64,000 bases of DNA from assembly GCF_013702265.1 (NCBI RefSeq), contig NZ_CP059348.1:1550001-1614000 (forward strand). Direction: 5' to 3'. This document shows, piece after piece, positions 24,589-33,284 of the stretch. The DNA is from Providencia rettgeri (lineage in GTDB: Bacteria; Pseudomonadota; Gammaproteobacteria; Enterobacterales; Enterobacteriaceae). A program made the translations under genes and the position numbers. The first letter of the stretch is position 1. Each line of letters starts with the position of its first letter. The notes beneath the pieces are model-generated. The model did no database searches. It was given only the letters and a program-made list of their open reading frames with translations, and was not told the DNA's origin.

Positions 24589-25326
24589 TTAGATTGGATT
24601 TATGATAATCGTATCTGGACTGCTCTCTATTTTTCTATTTACTTGCGTTTTATCTATCACACCAATTAAAACACACTGATTGTTTGAGTGATAAATAGGA
24701 ATAAAAGCGACATAACTTTCTTTTAATATTATTTGGTTTTTTTTGAATGCTGCCTCTATTCCATGGAAAACAATATCCTTTATCGGGATGTGAATAATTG
24801 CGTTAAAATCGAATAGGTAATTTTTGTATTCAGTGTTTCTAATTAATATTGTATTTGAAAACCCACCTGCTTTATGTAATTTATAGTGAACGTGCCTGTC
24901 TGTATAAATAAAAATGGCCTTTTTAATATATGGTGAATCTATATAGCTATTCAATGTTTCTTGAATGGTTTTCTTTTCCTTTAAACCTATTTTGGGGCTT
25001 TTATAAGCATGAGGGTAAGCATGTTTGTCAATAATGATCCCTTTTTCTATTACGTGGGTTTGCCAAATATCCAATAAGTATTCAGGTAGTGAAAATACGG
25101 GGGTGTCTCCCCATAATTTTTGTGAGTTTTTTTTAGGATTAAATAGCTGGTTTTCCAATTCATTAACTATCTGTGTATGTTGATTTATTTCATTCAACAG
25201 CGGGCAAGCACTCGCTAATATGTTCGCTATTACAGCGGAGCGTGTTAAATTATTTTTATGGCAGTATTCATCAATAGCTTTTAGGCTTGATTCATTTTTT
25301 ATGGTAATAGAAATCCGTTGGGACAT
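24589..25326 (-). CDS. Predicted ribbon-helix-helix protein, unknown function
   Basis: A 245-residue protein. The first 45 residues (RISITIKNESSLKAIDEYCHK, then NLTRSAVIANILASA) fit a CopG/MetJ-type ribbon-helix-helix DNA-binding domain. The remaining about 200 residues form a mixed alpha/beta region I do not recognise. It lies between the AlpA-like and recombinase-like genes, all leftward, suggesting a regulatory role in the element. Very AT-rich, like its neighbours. Confidence 0.6.
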   Translation of the reverse strand: MSQRISITIKNESSLKAIDEYCHKNNLTRSAVIANILASACPLLNEINQHTQIVNELENQLFNPKKNSQKLWGDTPVFSLPEYLLDIWQTHVIEKGIIIDKHAYPHAYKSPKIGLKEKKTIQETLNSYIDSPYIKKAIFIYTDRHVHYKLHKAGGFSNTILIRNTEYKNYLFDFNAIIHIPIKDIVFHGIEAAFKKNQIILKESYVAFIPIYHSNNQCVLIGVIDKTQVNRKIESSPDTIIINPI

Positions 25327-25489
25327 GATAATTATCCTTTTCTCTGGGTTATATATAAATGAAGACAGTCATGGTTGAATCATCAAAATTCAATAAATTA
25401 ACTGTTTAGTTTTTTATTTTTTTGTGTAATCACAGAAAATAACATGAAGATTTTTAATCTATTCTCCTTATTTGCTATAGTGAATTAAA

Positions 25490-25699
25490 TTAAACTGATT
25501 GTCTGTTAAGTAGCCAATCATTTATTTCTGATTCAACCCAGCCAACGGATTGGCGTCCCAAGCGCTTTTGCTTTGGAAACGTTGGGTCATAGCGTGGTGA
25601 TTTTGGGTTTATCCAGTCATATAGCGTTGATCGTGCAATACCAATGCGTTGTAACACTATCGGTAAGCGCAATATTTTAATATTGGATGTGTTTATCAT
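25490..25699 (-). CDS. alpA: AlpA-family transcriptional regulator
   Basis: A 69-residue excisionase-like winged helix. Signatures are LRLPIVLQRIGIARSTLYDW (helix-turn-helix) and the end VGWVESEINDWL typical of AlpA. In CP4-57 of E. coli AlpA activates the integrase gene and so promotes excision. Here it is first among the leftward element genes and 1 kb from the integrase. Confidence 0.88.
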   Translation of the reverse strand: MINTSNIKILRLPIVLQRIGIARSTLYDWINPKSPRYDPTFPKQKRLGRQSVGWVESEINDWLLNRQSV

Positions 25700-25918
25700 G
25701 GGTTAATACCTCTTGGTGTGCTTTGGATGATCAAAAGCATAACGAAATATAATGAGCATGAACATGCAGGAGCTAGGAAGTTTTTTTTTAAAAATGAAAT
25801 TGCATTTATTTTATTGAAAAATAAGTTTTTTTATTGGCTTTTTGCTCGGAAAAATGTTTTTTTAGGCAAGAGGTACTCCATTTTTAAAACAAGGCTAATG
25901 AATAGGGGAGTTACTGTT

Positions 25919-26698
25919 ATGGGGTCATTCGATTATTTTCTTTTGAAGAAGTATTTAAGGGATTTTCGTCATGCTAGAAAGCGCTTATCTTCATTTCCTA
26001 ACTTAGAGTATGAGGCTGGCGAGCTATACAGGGATGTATTGGCTCAAAAGGATCACGAGTTAACCCAAAATACCGTCACTGCAATTCTTAGTCAGTATAC
26101 GGACAGTCGAGAAGATTTAACGCTTTTGTTGCAGAGGGCTTCTATTTTTGTGCTTGAAGAACAGTTGAGGTCGTGGCGTGAGCCACATGATATTTTCCAA
26201 GATAAAATTCTTTGGTCTTCTGTTTTTTATTGGTTAGGTCGTCATTGTTGGGGAAAACATAATGATATTTCATTAATTTTTTTAGAACGTGCTGTTATTT
26301 TAATTCATGAATGCATCGGCTCGATGGGTTATGTTAATCAGATGGTGAGAACTGTATCGGAAAGAGAGCAGCGCACGACCGCAGCAATAAAAGGCGGGAG
26401 CGTTAAATCTGATTTACACACTAAGATCCGCTCGGAAGCAATACGCATTTTAAATGAAAAGGTTCTCTTAGGCTTTTCATGGAAAAGTAAAAAAGAAGCT
26501 GCAGATGCGATTGCTGGTGAGCTATGGGGTTGTGTACAGCAAATTGATCCTAAAAATAGTATGAATTTTTCTGAAACTGAGTTCAGTTATTCTATTACAC
26601 GTTGGAATCAGCCTGATATTAAAAGAGCCTTTAGTCACGCAGTAAAAAAAGAAAATAGCAAAAGAAGGAAAAAATCAAAAAAAACGAATAAAAAATAA
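25919..26698 (+). CDS. Hypothetical protein with Lys-rich tail
   Basis: A 259-residue protein of unknown family, the only rightward gene in the first island. ATG 25919 (MGSFDYFLLKKYLRDF) is chosen because GGGGAG lies 8 bases upstream; the frame is open further upstream but that part is low-complexity and AT-rich. It is mostly helical, has a region KKEAADAIAGELWG that could be a DNA-binding helix pair, and ends in a basic stretch (KRRKKSKKTNKK) suggesting nucleic-acid contact. It converges on the integrase gene. Confidence 0.6.
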   Translation: MGSFDYFLLKKYLRDFRHARKRLSSFPNLEYEAGELYRDVLAQKDHELTQNTVTAILSQYTDSREDLTLLLQRASIFVLEEQLRSWREPHDIFQDKILWSSVFYWLGRHCWGKHNDISLIFLERAVILIHECIGSMGYVNQMVRTVSEREQRTTAAIKGGSVKSDLHTKIRSEAIRILNEKVLLGFSWKSKKEAADAIAGELWGCVQQIDPKNSMNFSETEFSYSITRWNQPDIKRAFSHAVKKENSKRRKKSKKTNKK

Positions 26699-26745
26699 TG
26701 TATTTATTTGATGTGCTGTAGGCACAACACCTACAGCATTTAGAG

Positions 26746-27945
26746 TTAATGTTGAGCCAACAAGTAATCAGCCCACGCTTGCATCATGGGTCTTCGTTGC
26801 TCTAATAAATCAGTGCGGTGGTACGCCGCTTCTACTTTATTTTTAACGGTATGTGCAAGTGCCCGTTCAGCTAAATCCCGCGAATAGCCATGTTCTGAAC
26901 ACCAATCCCGAAAGGTAGAGCGAAAACCATGTGCTGTTGCAACGCGACCATTGGTGTCACTGGGGGCTTTGGTTCGTCTAAGAAATGAGGTGACAACCAT
27001 ATCGGAGAGCACAATTTGTTTTCTAGGTGATGGAAAAACTAGTGTGTCATGTACGCCTTTTAGATTGTTCAATAGCGCTAAAGTTTGCTCAGATAATGGC
27101 ACTCGGTGTTGCAACCCTGATTTCATACGTTCTGCGGGTATTGTCCATACCGCTCGTTTAAAATCAATTTCCTGCCATTGCATCGCTCTAGCTTCGCCAG
27201 AACGACAGGCTGTTAACATGATAAATAGCAGTATTGCTCGGGTAACATTGTAACGTTCGGGTTGGTATATATGTGTGCGAATATATAAAGGTAGCATTTT
27301 CCAAGGCATCGCAGGTTGATGCTCGGTACGTACATGAGCGCTGATTTGTTGCGGTAATAAATGGTTAACGACATCAGTAGGGTTGGCTGCGCAATAGCCA
27401 TGAGCCCATCCCCACTGCATAACTGCGTGGATACGTTGTTTTATGCGGGATGCTGTTTCTGAGCGAGTTAGCCAGATAGGGCGTAATGCATCTGCAATAT
27501 TGGCTGGAGTTATGATATCCAACTTTAATAAACCTATGGTAGGAAATACATATTGTTCCAGTGTAGTGATCCATTGTTTACCGTGTTTTTTATTTTTCCA
27601 ACCAGGTAGTAACTCTGCATGGAGTTTACGGGCAGCCACCTCAAAAGTAGGGATTGAAGGTTCATCGGAGATTGATTTTTTGAGCTCAAGAGGATCAATG
27701 CCTTTAATAATTTGTTCTCGCATCGTTGAGGCAATATTTGCCGCTTCGGAAATTGTGATTTCAGGGTAACTCCCTAGCCCTGCATTTCGGCGTTTTTGTG
27801 TTACTGGACTCATATAACGAAGTACCCACTTTCCTCTACCTCTAGTTGATGATGGGTGTAGCGTTAATCCGGTGATGCCACCGTGAGGTAATGGTTTATC
27901 GCCGGGCTGTATATGCTTAGCTTTGGAATGCGTTAGTAAAGCCAT
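26746..27945 (-). CDS. Tyrosine integrase of first island
   Basis: A 399-residue tyrosine recombinase with a DUF4102-type N-terminal arm-binding domain. The catalytic set is present: R248 (TACRSGEARAM), H339 and R342 (HGFRSTFRDW), H365 (LAHTVKNK), Y375. It begins 164 bases inside the right att copy (28109-28122) and reads into the element. It is most likely responsible for integration into tRNA-Ser(UGA), although a resident integrase at this end of the island, away from the tRNA, is less usual. Confidence 0.93.
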   Translation of the reverse strand: MALLTHSKAKHIQPGDKPLPHGGITGLTLHPSSTRGRGKWVLRYMSPVTQKRRNAGLGSYPEITISEAANIASTMREQIIKGIDPLELKKSISDEPSIPTFEVAARKLHAELLPGWKNKKHGKQWITTLEQYVFPTIGLLKLDIITPANIADALRPIWLTRSETASRIKQRIHAVMQWGWAHGYCAANPTDVVNHLLPQQISAHVRTEHQPAMPWKMLPLYIRTHIYQPERYNVTRAILLFIMLTACRSGEARAMQWQEIDFKRAVWTIPAERMKSGLQHRVPLSEQTLALLNNLKGVHDTLVFPSPRKQIVLSDMVVTSFLRRTKAPSDTNGRVATAHGFRSTFRDWCSEHGYSRDLAERALAHTVKNKVEAAYHRTDLLEQRRPMMQAWADYLLAQH

Positions 27946-27967
27946 GATGAATAAATCCTAAAAGTTG

Positions 27968-27988
27968 GGTATGCCATCTGGTATGCCA
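27968..27988 (+). repeat. Right 21-bp island-end repeat
   Basis: Partner of 4693-4713 (18 of 21 identical, same orientation). Internally it is a tandem of GGTATGCC spaced by ATCT. It lies between the integrase start and the att copy, where arm-type sites would be expected. Confidence 0.5.
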
Positions 27989-28108
27989 CTATAGTTAAGT
28001 CTTGAATGGAATTGATTATATTGGTTTGGAATAAATAGTTAAATAACTAATTGATAGTAAATGATAAATTGGATTTATTTGGATTGTATAGGAAGGGTTT
28101 TAGGCAGA

Positions 28109-28122
28109 CTCCTCCTCCGCCA
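28109..28122 (+). repeat. Attachment site between the two tandem islands
   Basis: An exact copy of the last 14 bases of tRNA-Ser (CTCCTCCTCCGCCA). It would be the right end of the first island and the left end of the second, whose integrase starts 175 bases further right in the usual att-int orientation. Confidence 0.8.
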
Positions 28123-28235
28123 TCTCCACTTCCAATCAAGTCCATCAAAGTCTACTAATCCCAGTAAAACCAAGCAACCTAGCGAAATCTCACTCTGTCT
28201 AAGTCTACTAACGTTTTTCTAAATCTCTACAATTT

Positions 28236-28285
28236 ATTGTATAGTTTTTTGTATAGAAATTTCCTCTACGATTTTCCTATACAAT
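28236..28285. promoter_or_regulatory. Inverted repeat before second integrase
   Basis: ATTGTATAG (28236-28244) and CTATACAAT (28277-28285) are perfect inverted arms, with another GTATAG between them. They lie just upstream of the integrase start. Autorepression of the integrase is plausible. The decayed copy at 38.7 kb lacks the left part of this region. Confidence 0.45.
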
Positions 28286-28296
28286 ATTGGTGATTT

Positions 28297-29508
28297 ATGA
28301 AGCTAACTGACATGGCAATTAAACGCGCCAAGCCAAAAGAAAAGGCATACACGCTGGCGGATGGTAACGGATTATCTTTGTTAGTTGAAACTAATGGTTC
28401 CAAAGGTTGGCGTTATCGCTATCAGTTCGCAGGTAAAACTAAAATGATATCGTTAGGTATCTATCCTGTTGTCACTCTCAACGAAGCAAGAGCGAAAAGA
28501 GATGAAGCGCGAAAACAGGTTGCCAATGGTATTAATCCAAGTGAAGTCAGAAAAGCAGAAAAAGCGGCAATAATTAATAAAACTGTAAACACCTTTAAAA
28601 ATATTGCTCTTGAATGGTATGAGGGCAGAAAGGATCGCTGGTCTGTTGGTTATCGTGATGACATGATGGATGCTTTCGAAAAAGACGTCTTCCCTTATAT
28701 AGGTAATCGCCCGATTGCCGAGATCAAACCAATGGAACTACTCGAAGTGCTTTCTATTATGGAAAAGCGCGGAGCAACGGAGAAGCTAAAGAAAGTGCGC
28801 CAACGTTGTGGTGAGGTGTGGAGGTACGCCATTATTACAGGTAGGGCAGAGTATAACCCTGCACCAGATTTAGTTAGCGCCTTTGTTCCACATAAACGTG
28901 AGCACTACGCCCACCTTTCAGTAAGTGAATTACCAGAGTTTCTTTCTTCTATAGATAAGTATATGGGAAGTCAGATTGTTAGAGTGGCACTAAGAGTACT
29001 TATTTTAACTGGAGTTCGACCAGGCGAATTGAGAAAAGCAGAATGGTCAGAAATTAACTTTGATACTGGAGTATGGGAAATACCGGCTGAAAAAATGAAG
29101 ATGCGCCGCCCTCATATTGTACCACTATCGGATCAGGTTATTGATTTGCTGATGCAGATACACCCCATAAGTGGATGTTATCAATATATATTCCCCAGCC
29201 GCACTGATTATAAAAAGCACATATCAGATATGGCACTTAATACAATGATTAGGCGCATGGGCTATAGTGGTAGAGCCACAGGTCACGGATTCAGGCACAC
29301 AATGAGCACCATCCTACATGAGCAAGGCTATAACTCAGCATGGATTGAAACACAGTTAGCGCATGTTGATAAAAACTCTATACGTGGAACGTATAATCAC
29401 GCTCAGTATATTGATGGACGTAGAGAAATGCTTCAATGGTATGCAGATTACATGGACGCATTAGAGAACGGCGATAATGTGATTCATGGTAACTTTAAAC
29501 GTGCTTAA
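28297..29508 (+). CDS. Tyrosine integrase of second island (P4 type)
   Basis: A 403-residue DUF4102/phage P4-type integrase (MKLTDMAIKRAKPKEKAYTL, ADGNGLSLLV). The catalytic residues are intact: R241 (TGVRPGELR), H330 and R333 (HGFRHTMS), H356 (LAHVDKN), Y366. It lies in the classic position just inside an att site derived from the tRNA 3' end. A degenerate second copy of its promoter region and first codons is found at 38.6-38.77 kb. Confidence 0.94.
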   Translation: MKLTDMAIKRAKPKEKAYTLADGNGLSLLVETNGSKGWRYRYQFAGKTKMISLGIYPVVTLNEARAKRDEARKQVANGINPSEVRKAEKAAIINKTVNTFKNIALEWYEGRKDRWSVGYRDDMMDAFEKDVFPYIGNRPIAEIKPMELLEVLSIMEKRGATEKLKKVRQRCGEVWRYAIITGRAEYNPAPDLVSAFVPHKREHYAHLSVSELPEFLSSIDKYMGSQIVRVALRVLILTGVRPGELRKAEWSEINFDTGVWEIPAEKMKMRRPHIVPLSDQVIDLLMQIHPISGCYQYIFPSRTDYKKHISDMALNTMIRRMGYSGRATGHGFRHTMSTILHEQGYNSAWIETQLAHVDKNSIRGTYNHAQYIDGRREMLQWYADYMDALENGDNVIHGNFKRA

Positions 29509-29528
29509 TCCACCAGCAATAGCAAATA

Positions 29529-29556
29529 ACCAGCCAATAAAACGGCTGGTTTTTTT
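29529..29556 (+). terminator. Terminator after second integrase
   Basis: ACCAGCC (29529-29535) pairs with GGCTGGT (29544-29550), followed by a T-run. It lies 20 bases after the integrase stop. Confidence 0.85.
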
Positions 29557-29861
29557 GTGCCCAAATAAATTTAACTGGACAAATAGACAGTAAAAATAGT
29601 CTGTATTTGATAATCCGCCAACGTCCGCTTCGGCACAGAGCGGACTGTCAGGTTATATTTAGCTCTGTTTCGTAGTTATGTAAGCTCAAATCTGATTTAA
29701 TACACTTTAATAAAAGTTAATTGTGTAGAAAATCGCTAGTTCGCAGTTGACCGTGAAGTGGAAATATAGAGTTAAAGACTCTTTATTACTGGCTTTGTTC
29801 AATAATTGTCTGTTATCAGTAGCTATAGTTATTCTCAGTTTGTTACTACATATTATGGTCT
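29557..29861. other. Leader region of the fimbrial operon
   Basis: No gene seen. It should hold the fimbrial promoter. A 7-bp hairpin (GTCCGCT/AGCGGAC, 29623-29645) is present, without a T-run. I looked for paired inverted repeats like those of fim or mrp invertible promoters and found none. Confidence 0.4.
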
Positions 29862-30266
29862 TTGGTACTACTGTTGATATTTTCTATTTCAGAGGTTAAA
29901 GCTACTGCGCCAGCAAAGGGAGTAGGCATTGAACCTATAAAAATTAAAGTTAAAGATAATAAGGTGTTCTATTTTTCTGTGTTTAATGATACGGATAATG
30001 AATATATTGTGACGTCAAAGGTAGTCAGGGACAATATTAATATTGATGATAAATCAGGAGTGCCTTTTACTATTAGCCCGCCTATCCAATTATTGAATAA
30101 AAGGGATGATGCAAAAATTAAGTTAATATATCTATCAGGACAGAAAGAGAATAAAGAAAATAAATACTATTTAATTGTTTCCTTTGTGCCTAAGATCCAA
30201 AAGGATCATGCTGGTTTTTCTACTCCAATTATATTAAGTCACAAAGTGCCCATTTTTTTTGAGTAA
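29862..30266 (+). CDS. PapD-domain-1-like fimbrial chaperone (half size), first
   Basis: A 134-residue secreted protein matching only the first immunoglobulin domain of PapD-type chaperones: VGIEPIKIKV at the first strand, ISPPIQLLNKRDDAKIKLIY (compare PapD ATPPVQRLEPG), YYLIVSFVPK, and a last strand ending KVPIFFE, where the protein stops. The second domain is absent and only 103 bases remain before the usher. The start is uncertain. TTG 29862 is the only usual in-frame start. An ATG at 29855 would be in frame, giving a longer signal peptide, if one T of TTT (29861-29863) were absent. Confidence 0.65.
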   Translation: MVLLLIFSISEVKATAPAKGVGIEPIKIKVKDNKVFYFSVFNDTDNEYIVTSKVVRDNINIDDKSGVPFTISPPIQLLNKRDDAKIKLIYLSGQKENKENKYYLIVSFVPKIQKDHAGFSTPIILSHKVPIFFE

Positions 30267-30369
30267 TTATAGAACTCATATATCAGAAATATAAATTTAA
30301 AGCATTTTCTAGATAATGTTGATTTTTAGTATTAACTAGTAAATTTAAATAGATAATTTCGGGTAAAAT

Positions 30370-32871
30370 ATGAAAAAAGAACATTATCTTTTTACACCAT
30401 TTATGTTGGGATTCCTTGTGAATGCTCATGCCGAAGATTATTTCGATCCTACTTTGTTAGCTTCTGAAGTTTCTGGGATAGAAAATATTGACTTATCTAT
30501 ATTTTCCCAGCCAGGGGGAGGAATCGAGGGAGAGCAGGAAGTTAGTATTTATATTAATGATGAGTTTTATGCTAGGAAGGTTTTGCACTTCAAAAATACG
30601 GCCGATAAAGGGTTACTTCCCGATTTTGAACCAGGCTTTTTTGACGGTCTGATGTCCGAGGAGTATTTGCCTAGCCAAAATGGTGAGGTACTGACTTCCG
30701 CAGAGTTTATTGATGGTGTTCCTTACAGTGAGGTGACTTACGATCAGGCTATTTCACGAGTTAATATTAATCTCCCACAGGCATACCTTAGCGAGAAAAC
30801 TAGACTAAAGTCATCCCCAGAAAGCTGGGACACTGGCGTTCCTGCGTTACTAATGGACTATAATATAAGTGGTAATCGAAATGATTCCAGCAGTTATGAT
30901 TCTCGTAGTTTTTACGCCTCAGGGAATTTGGGTGTGAATCTCTGGGAGTGGCGTTTACGAACGTCAGCTAACTATAGCTGGTCTGAAACAGATTCACAGT
31001 GGTGGAATAGTCGCTCTGAACAGAATAATTTTTATAATACCTATCTGGAGCGAGATATCAGTAGCTTGCGAGCTTCGTTGCGACTGGGAGAAATATCCAC
31101 CGGAGGGATGATTCTTGATTCTATTAGTTTCCGGGGAGTGAAACTCTACAGCAATGATGACATGTTGGGGAGTCGACTGCGAAATTATACGCCGACAGTA
31201 CGCGGTTTCGCTCGCAGTCAGGCGGTAGTCACTGTGACACAGAATGGCAGGCAAGTTTATCAGACCAATGTGCCGGCAGGGCCGTTTGAACTTGATGATT
31301 TTTATCTCAATGGTTACTCAGGTGACATGCTGGTGACTATTCGTGAAGCTGATGGAAGTGAGCATTCATTCTTACAGCCCTTTTCCACGCTCCCTGAAAT
31401 GAAGAGGGAAGGTATATCAGGCTTTGAGCTTTCTGCTGGGCGATATGATAACAGCGGTTCTGAAAGTTACTACGATGATCCTGCATTTTTTTATGGTTCA
31501 TGGTCTCAGGGATTTAAGTATGGAATAACCGTATTCGGAGAAACATTGCAGGCGGAGAAATATCAAAGTTTGGGGGTGGGTAGTACACTTTCATTAGGTC
31601 ATTTCGGTGCTGTATCTGCAGATATGTCAGTCTCTAGAGCTGATAAATATAATGATATACATACTGGCCAGTCTTATGGGTTGAAATATTCCAAAAGCCA
31701 AATTGAAACGGGTACTACATTGACTTTGGCAACTTATCGTTATTCAACCAAAGACTTTTATTCATTCGATGATTTTGCTTCTAAGACAGAGGATGCTCGA
31801 TATGTATGGGAGAATCGCTTAAAGAACCGAATGACGCTGAACTTGAGTCAGTCATTAGGAAAATATGGTTCGCTATCGTTAAGCGCGTCTCAACAGGACT
31901 ATTGGACGACTGGTGCAGTTACACGTAATGCATCAATATCTCATAGTTTTAGTTGGGAGAGTATTTTTTTCAGTACCACCTTTTCCATGGATCAGATGCA
32001 AAACCGTAATTACGGACATTCTAATAATAAACAGATTGATCTGTATATGAGTGTACCTTTAAGTAAGTTTTTAGGCGGGAGTGATCCCACTGGAAGTTCA
32101 TTATCATACAGGGTGAGCCGTTCAGATAATCAGGTAAGTAATAATGTAATCTTGAGTGGTAGGATCCCTAGCTCTGATATTTACTATCGTCTGGGAGGTA
32201 GCTGGGGGAATGGGGATAACATGAGTAGCCAGACAGCTTCGCTTAGCTGGAGTGGTGATTTTACCAATGCTTCATTAGGTTATACGCGAAGCGGAGATTA
32301 TAAGACAATAGATTATAGTCTTTCGGGGGCGGCTGTTATGTATCCATGGGGTGTGGCATTAGGAAATAGTTCAGTCACTAATAATGGCGCTATTGTTGTA
32401 CAAACTTCTGGTGCTTCTGGTATTCGTAGCAGTATGGGAGTAAAAACCTCTTGGTTGGGCACTGCGCTTATGGCTCCATCCCAGACCTATACAGAGAATA
32501 GGGTGGATGTATATCCAGAAGATTTAGCCGATGACATTGTCGTGGCGGAAACGTCTAAAAGTGCAGTACCAACTAAGGGGGCTGTGGTTGTTCTGGATTA
32601 TACCGTGTTTAAAGGAAGTCAGGTCGTTTTTACACTGAAACGAACGAACGGAAAACCTTTGCCGTTTGGCACAATTGTTTCACTACAAGGTGCAGTAAAG
32701 GAAAATACAGGCATAGTCGGGGAAGATGGTCGTGTGTATATGGCAGGAGTACCGGAAAAAGGCGAACTAACAGCATCTTGGGGGCTGGATAATTCTTGCT
32801 CAGTTTCTTTCCAAATCGAAAGTAATAATGAGAAAGGTCCAGTGAATGAAATATCTCAGGTATGTAAATAA
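30370..32871 (+). CDS. Fimbrial outer membrane usher
   Basis: An 833-residue FimD/PapC-family usher, the outer membrane pore and assembly platform for chaperone-bound pilus subunits. It has a signal peptide (MKKEHYLFTPFMLGFLVNAHA), the N-terminal chaperone-binding domain (DLSIFSQPGG, VSIYIND), the barrel with motifs LRLGEISTGG and RGFARSQAVVTVTQNGRQVY, and C-terminal domains with two late Cys residues. Full length compared with PapC (836). Its TAA overlaps the next ATG by one base. Nearby chaperones are half-size, which is odd for a normal usher. Confidence 0.93.
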   Translation: MKKEHYLFTPFMLGFLVNAHAEDYFDPTLLASEVSGIENIDLSIFSQPGGGIEGEQEVSIYINDEFYARKVLHFKNTADKGLLPDFEPGFFDGLMSEEYLPSQNGEVLTSAEFIDGVPYSEVTYDQAISRVNINLPQAYLSEKTRLKSSPESWDTGVPALLMDYNISGNRNDSSSYDSRSFYASGNLGVNLWEWRLRTSANYSWSETDSQWWNSRSEQNNFYNTYLERDISSLRASLRLGEISTGGMILDSISFRGVKLYSNDDMLGSRLRNYTPTVRGFARSQAVVTVTQNGRQVYQTNVPAGPFELDDFYLNGYSGDMLVTIREADGSEHSFLQPFSTLPEMKREGISGFELSAGRYDNSGSESYYDDPAFFYGSWSQGFKYGITVFGETLQAEKYQSLGVGSTLSLGHFGAVSADMSVSRADKYNDIHTGQSYGLKYSKSQIETGTTLTLATYRYSTKDFYSFDDFASKTEDARYVWENRLKNRMTLNLSQSLGKYGSLSLSASQQDYWTTGAVTRNASISHSFSWESIFFSTTFSMDQMQNRNYGHSNNKQIDLYMSVPLSKFLGGSDPTGSSLSYRVSRSDNQVSNNVILSGRIPSSDIYYRLGGSWGNGDNMSSQTASLSWSGDFTNASLGYTRSGDYKTIDYSLSGAAVMYPWGVALGNSSVTNNGAIVVQTSGASGIRSSMGVKTSWLGTALMAPSQTYTENRVDVYPEDLADDIVVAETSKSAVPTKGAVVVLDYTVFKGSQVVFTLKRTNGKPLPFGTIVSLQGAVKENTGIVGEDGRVYMAGVPEKGELTASWGLDNSCSVSFQIESNNEKGPVNEISQVCK

Positions 32872-33284
32872 TGAAATATATAGCTGGATTTTTTGTCGTC
32901 GCGAGTTTAATGATTACCTCTGAATGTGTTGGTAATACAGTTAAGTATCCTGCTCCTGTTGATATTCGTGTCCGGCTAAAAAGTGATAAAAACTTAGGTT
33001 ACCTTAATGGTAGTTTAGCGGTGAACAATCCAGGAGAGAAGGTTTGGCTTATTCAGTCTTGGCTTGAAGATGCGGATAATAAACATTATCAATATGTTTA
33101 TCCACCGTTAGCTAGGATTGAACCAAATGGAAGCGTGAACCTCAAAGTATATTTTAATACCAGTAATGGTAAATATATACCAGAGTGGCTTTATGTTAAA
33201 TTTATACCAACGAAAGAAAAATTGATTAAAAATGGCCTTGTTTTTCCCGTAACATATAAATTAAAAGTCTTTACAGATAAATAA
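32871..33284 (+). CDS. PapD-domain-1-like fimbrial chaperone (half size), second
   Basis: A 137-residue secreted protein (signal MKYIAGFFVVASLMITSECVG). The mature part again matches only chaperone domain 1: strands VDIRVRLKSD, LAVNNPGEKVWLIQSWLED, YVYPPLARIEPNGSVNLKVY, LYVKFIPTK and a final strand YKLKVFTDK. There is no second domain. It overlaps the usher stop by one base, so it is coupled. It differs clearly from the first small chaperone. The 3' half was duplicated in tandem and the extra copy has decayed (33379-33563). Confidence 0.65.
   Translation: MKYIAGFFVVASLMITSECVGNTVKYPAPVDIRVRLKSDKNLGYLNGSLAVNNPGEKVWLIQSWLEDADNKHYQYVYPPLARIEPNGSVNLKVYFNTSNGKYIPEWLYVKFIPTKEKLIKNGLVFPVTYKLKVFTDK

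Noticed and set aside
29623..29645. GTCCGCT/AGCGGAC hairpin in the fimbrial leader as a terminator or invertible repeat
   Set aside because: No U-run follows, and no second copy was found that would define a switch; left as an unassigned hairpin.
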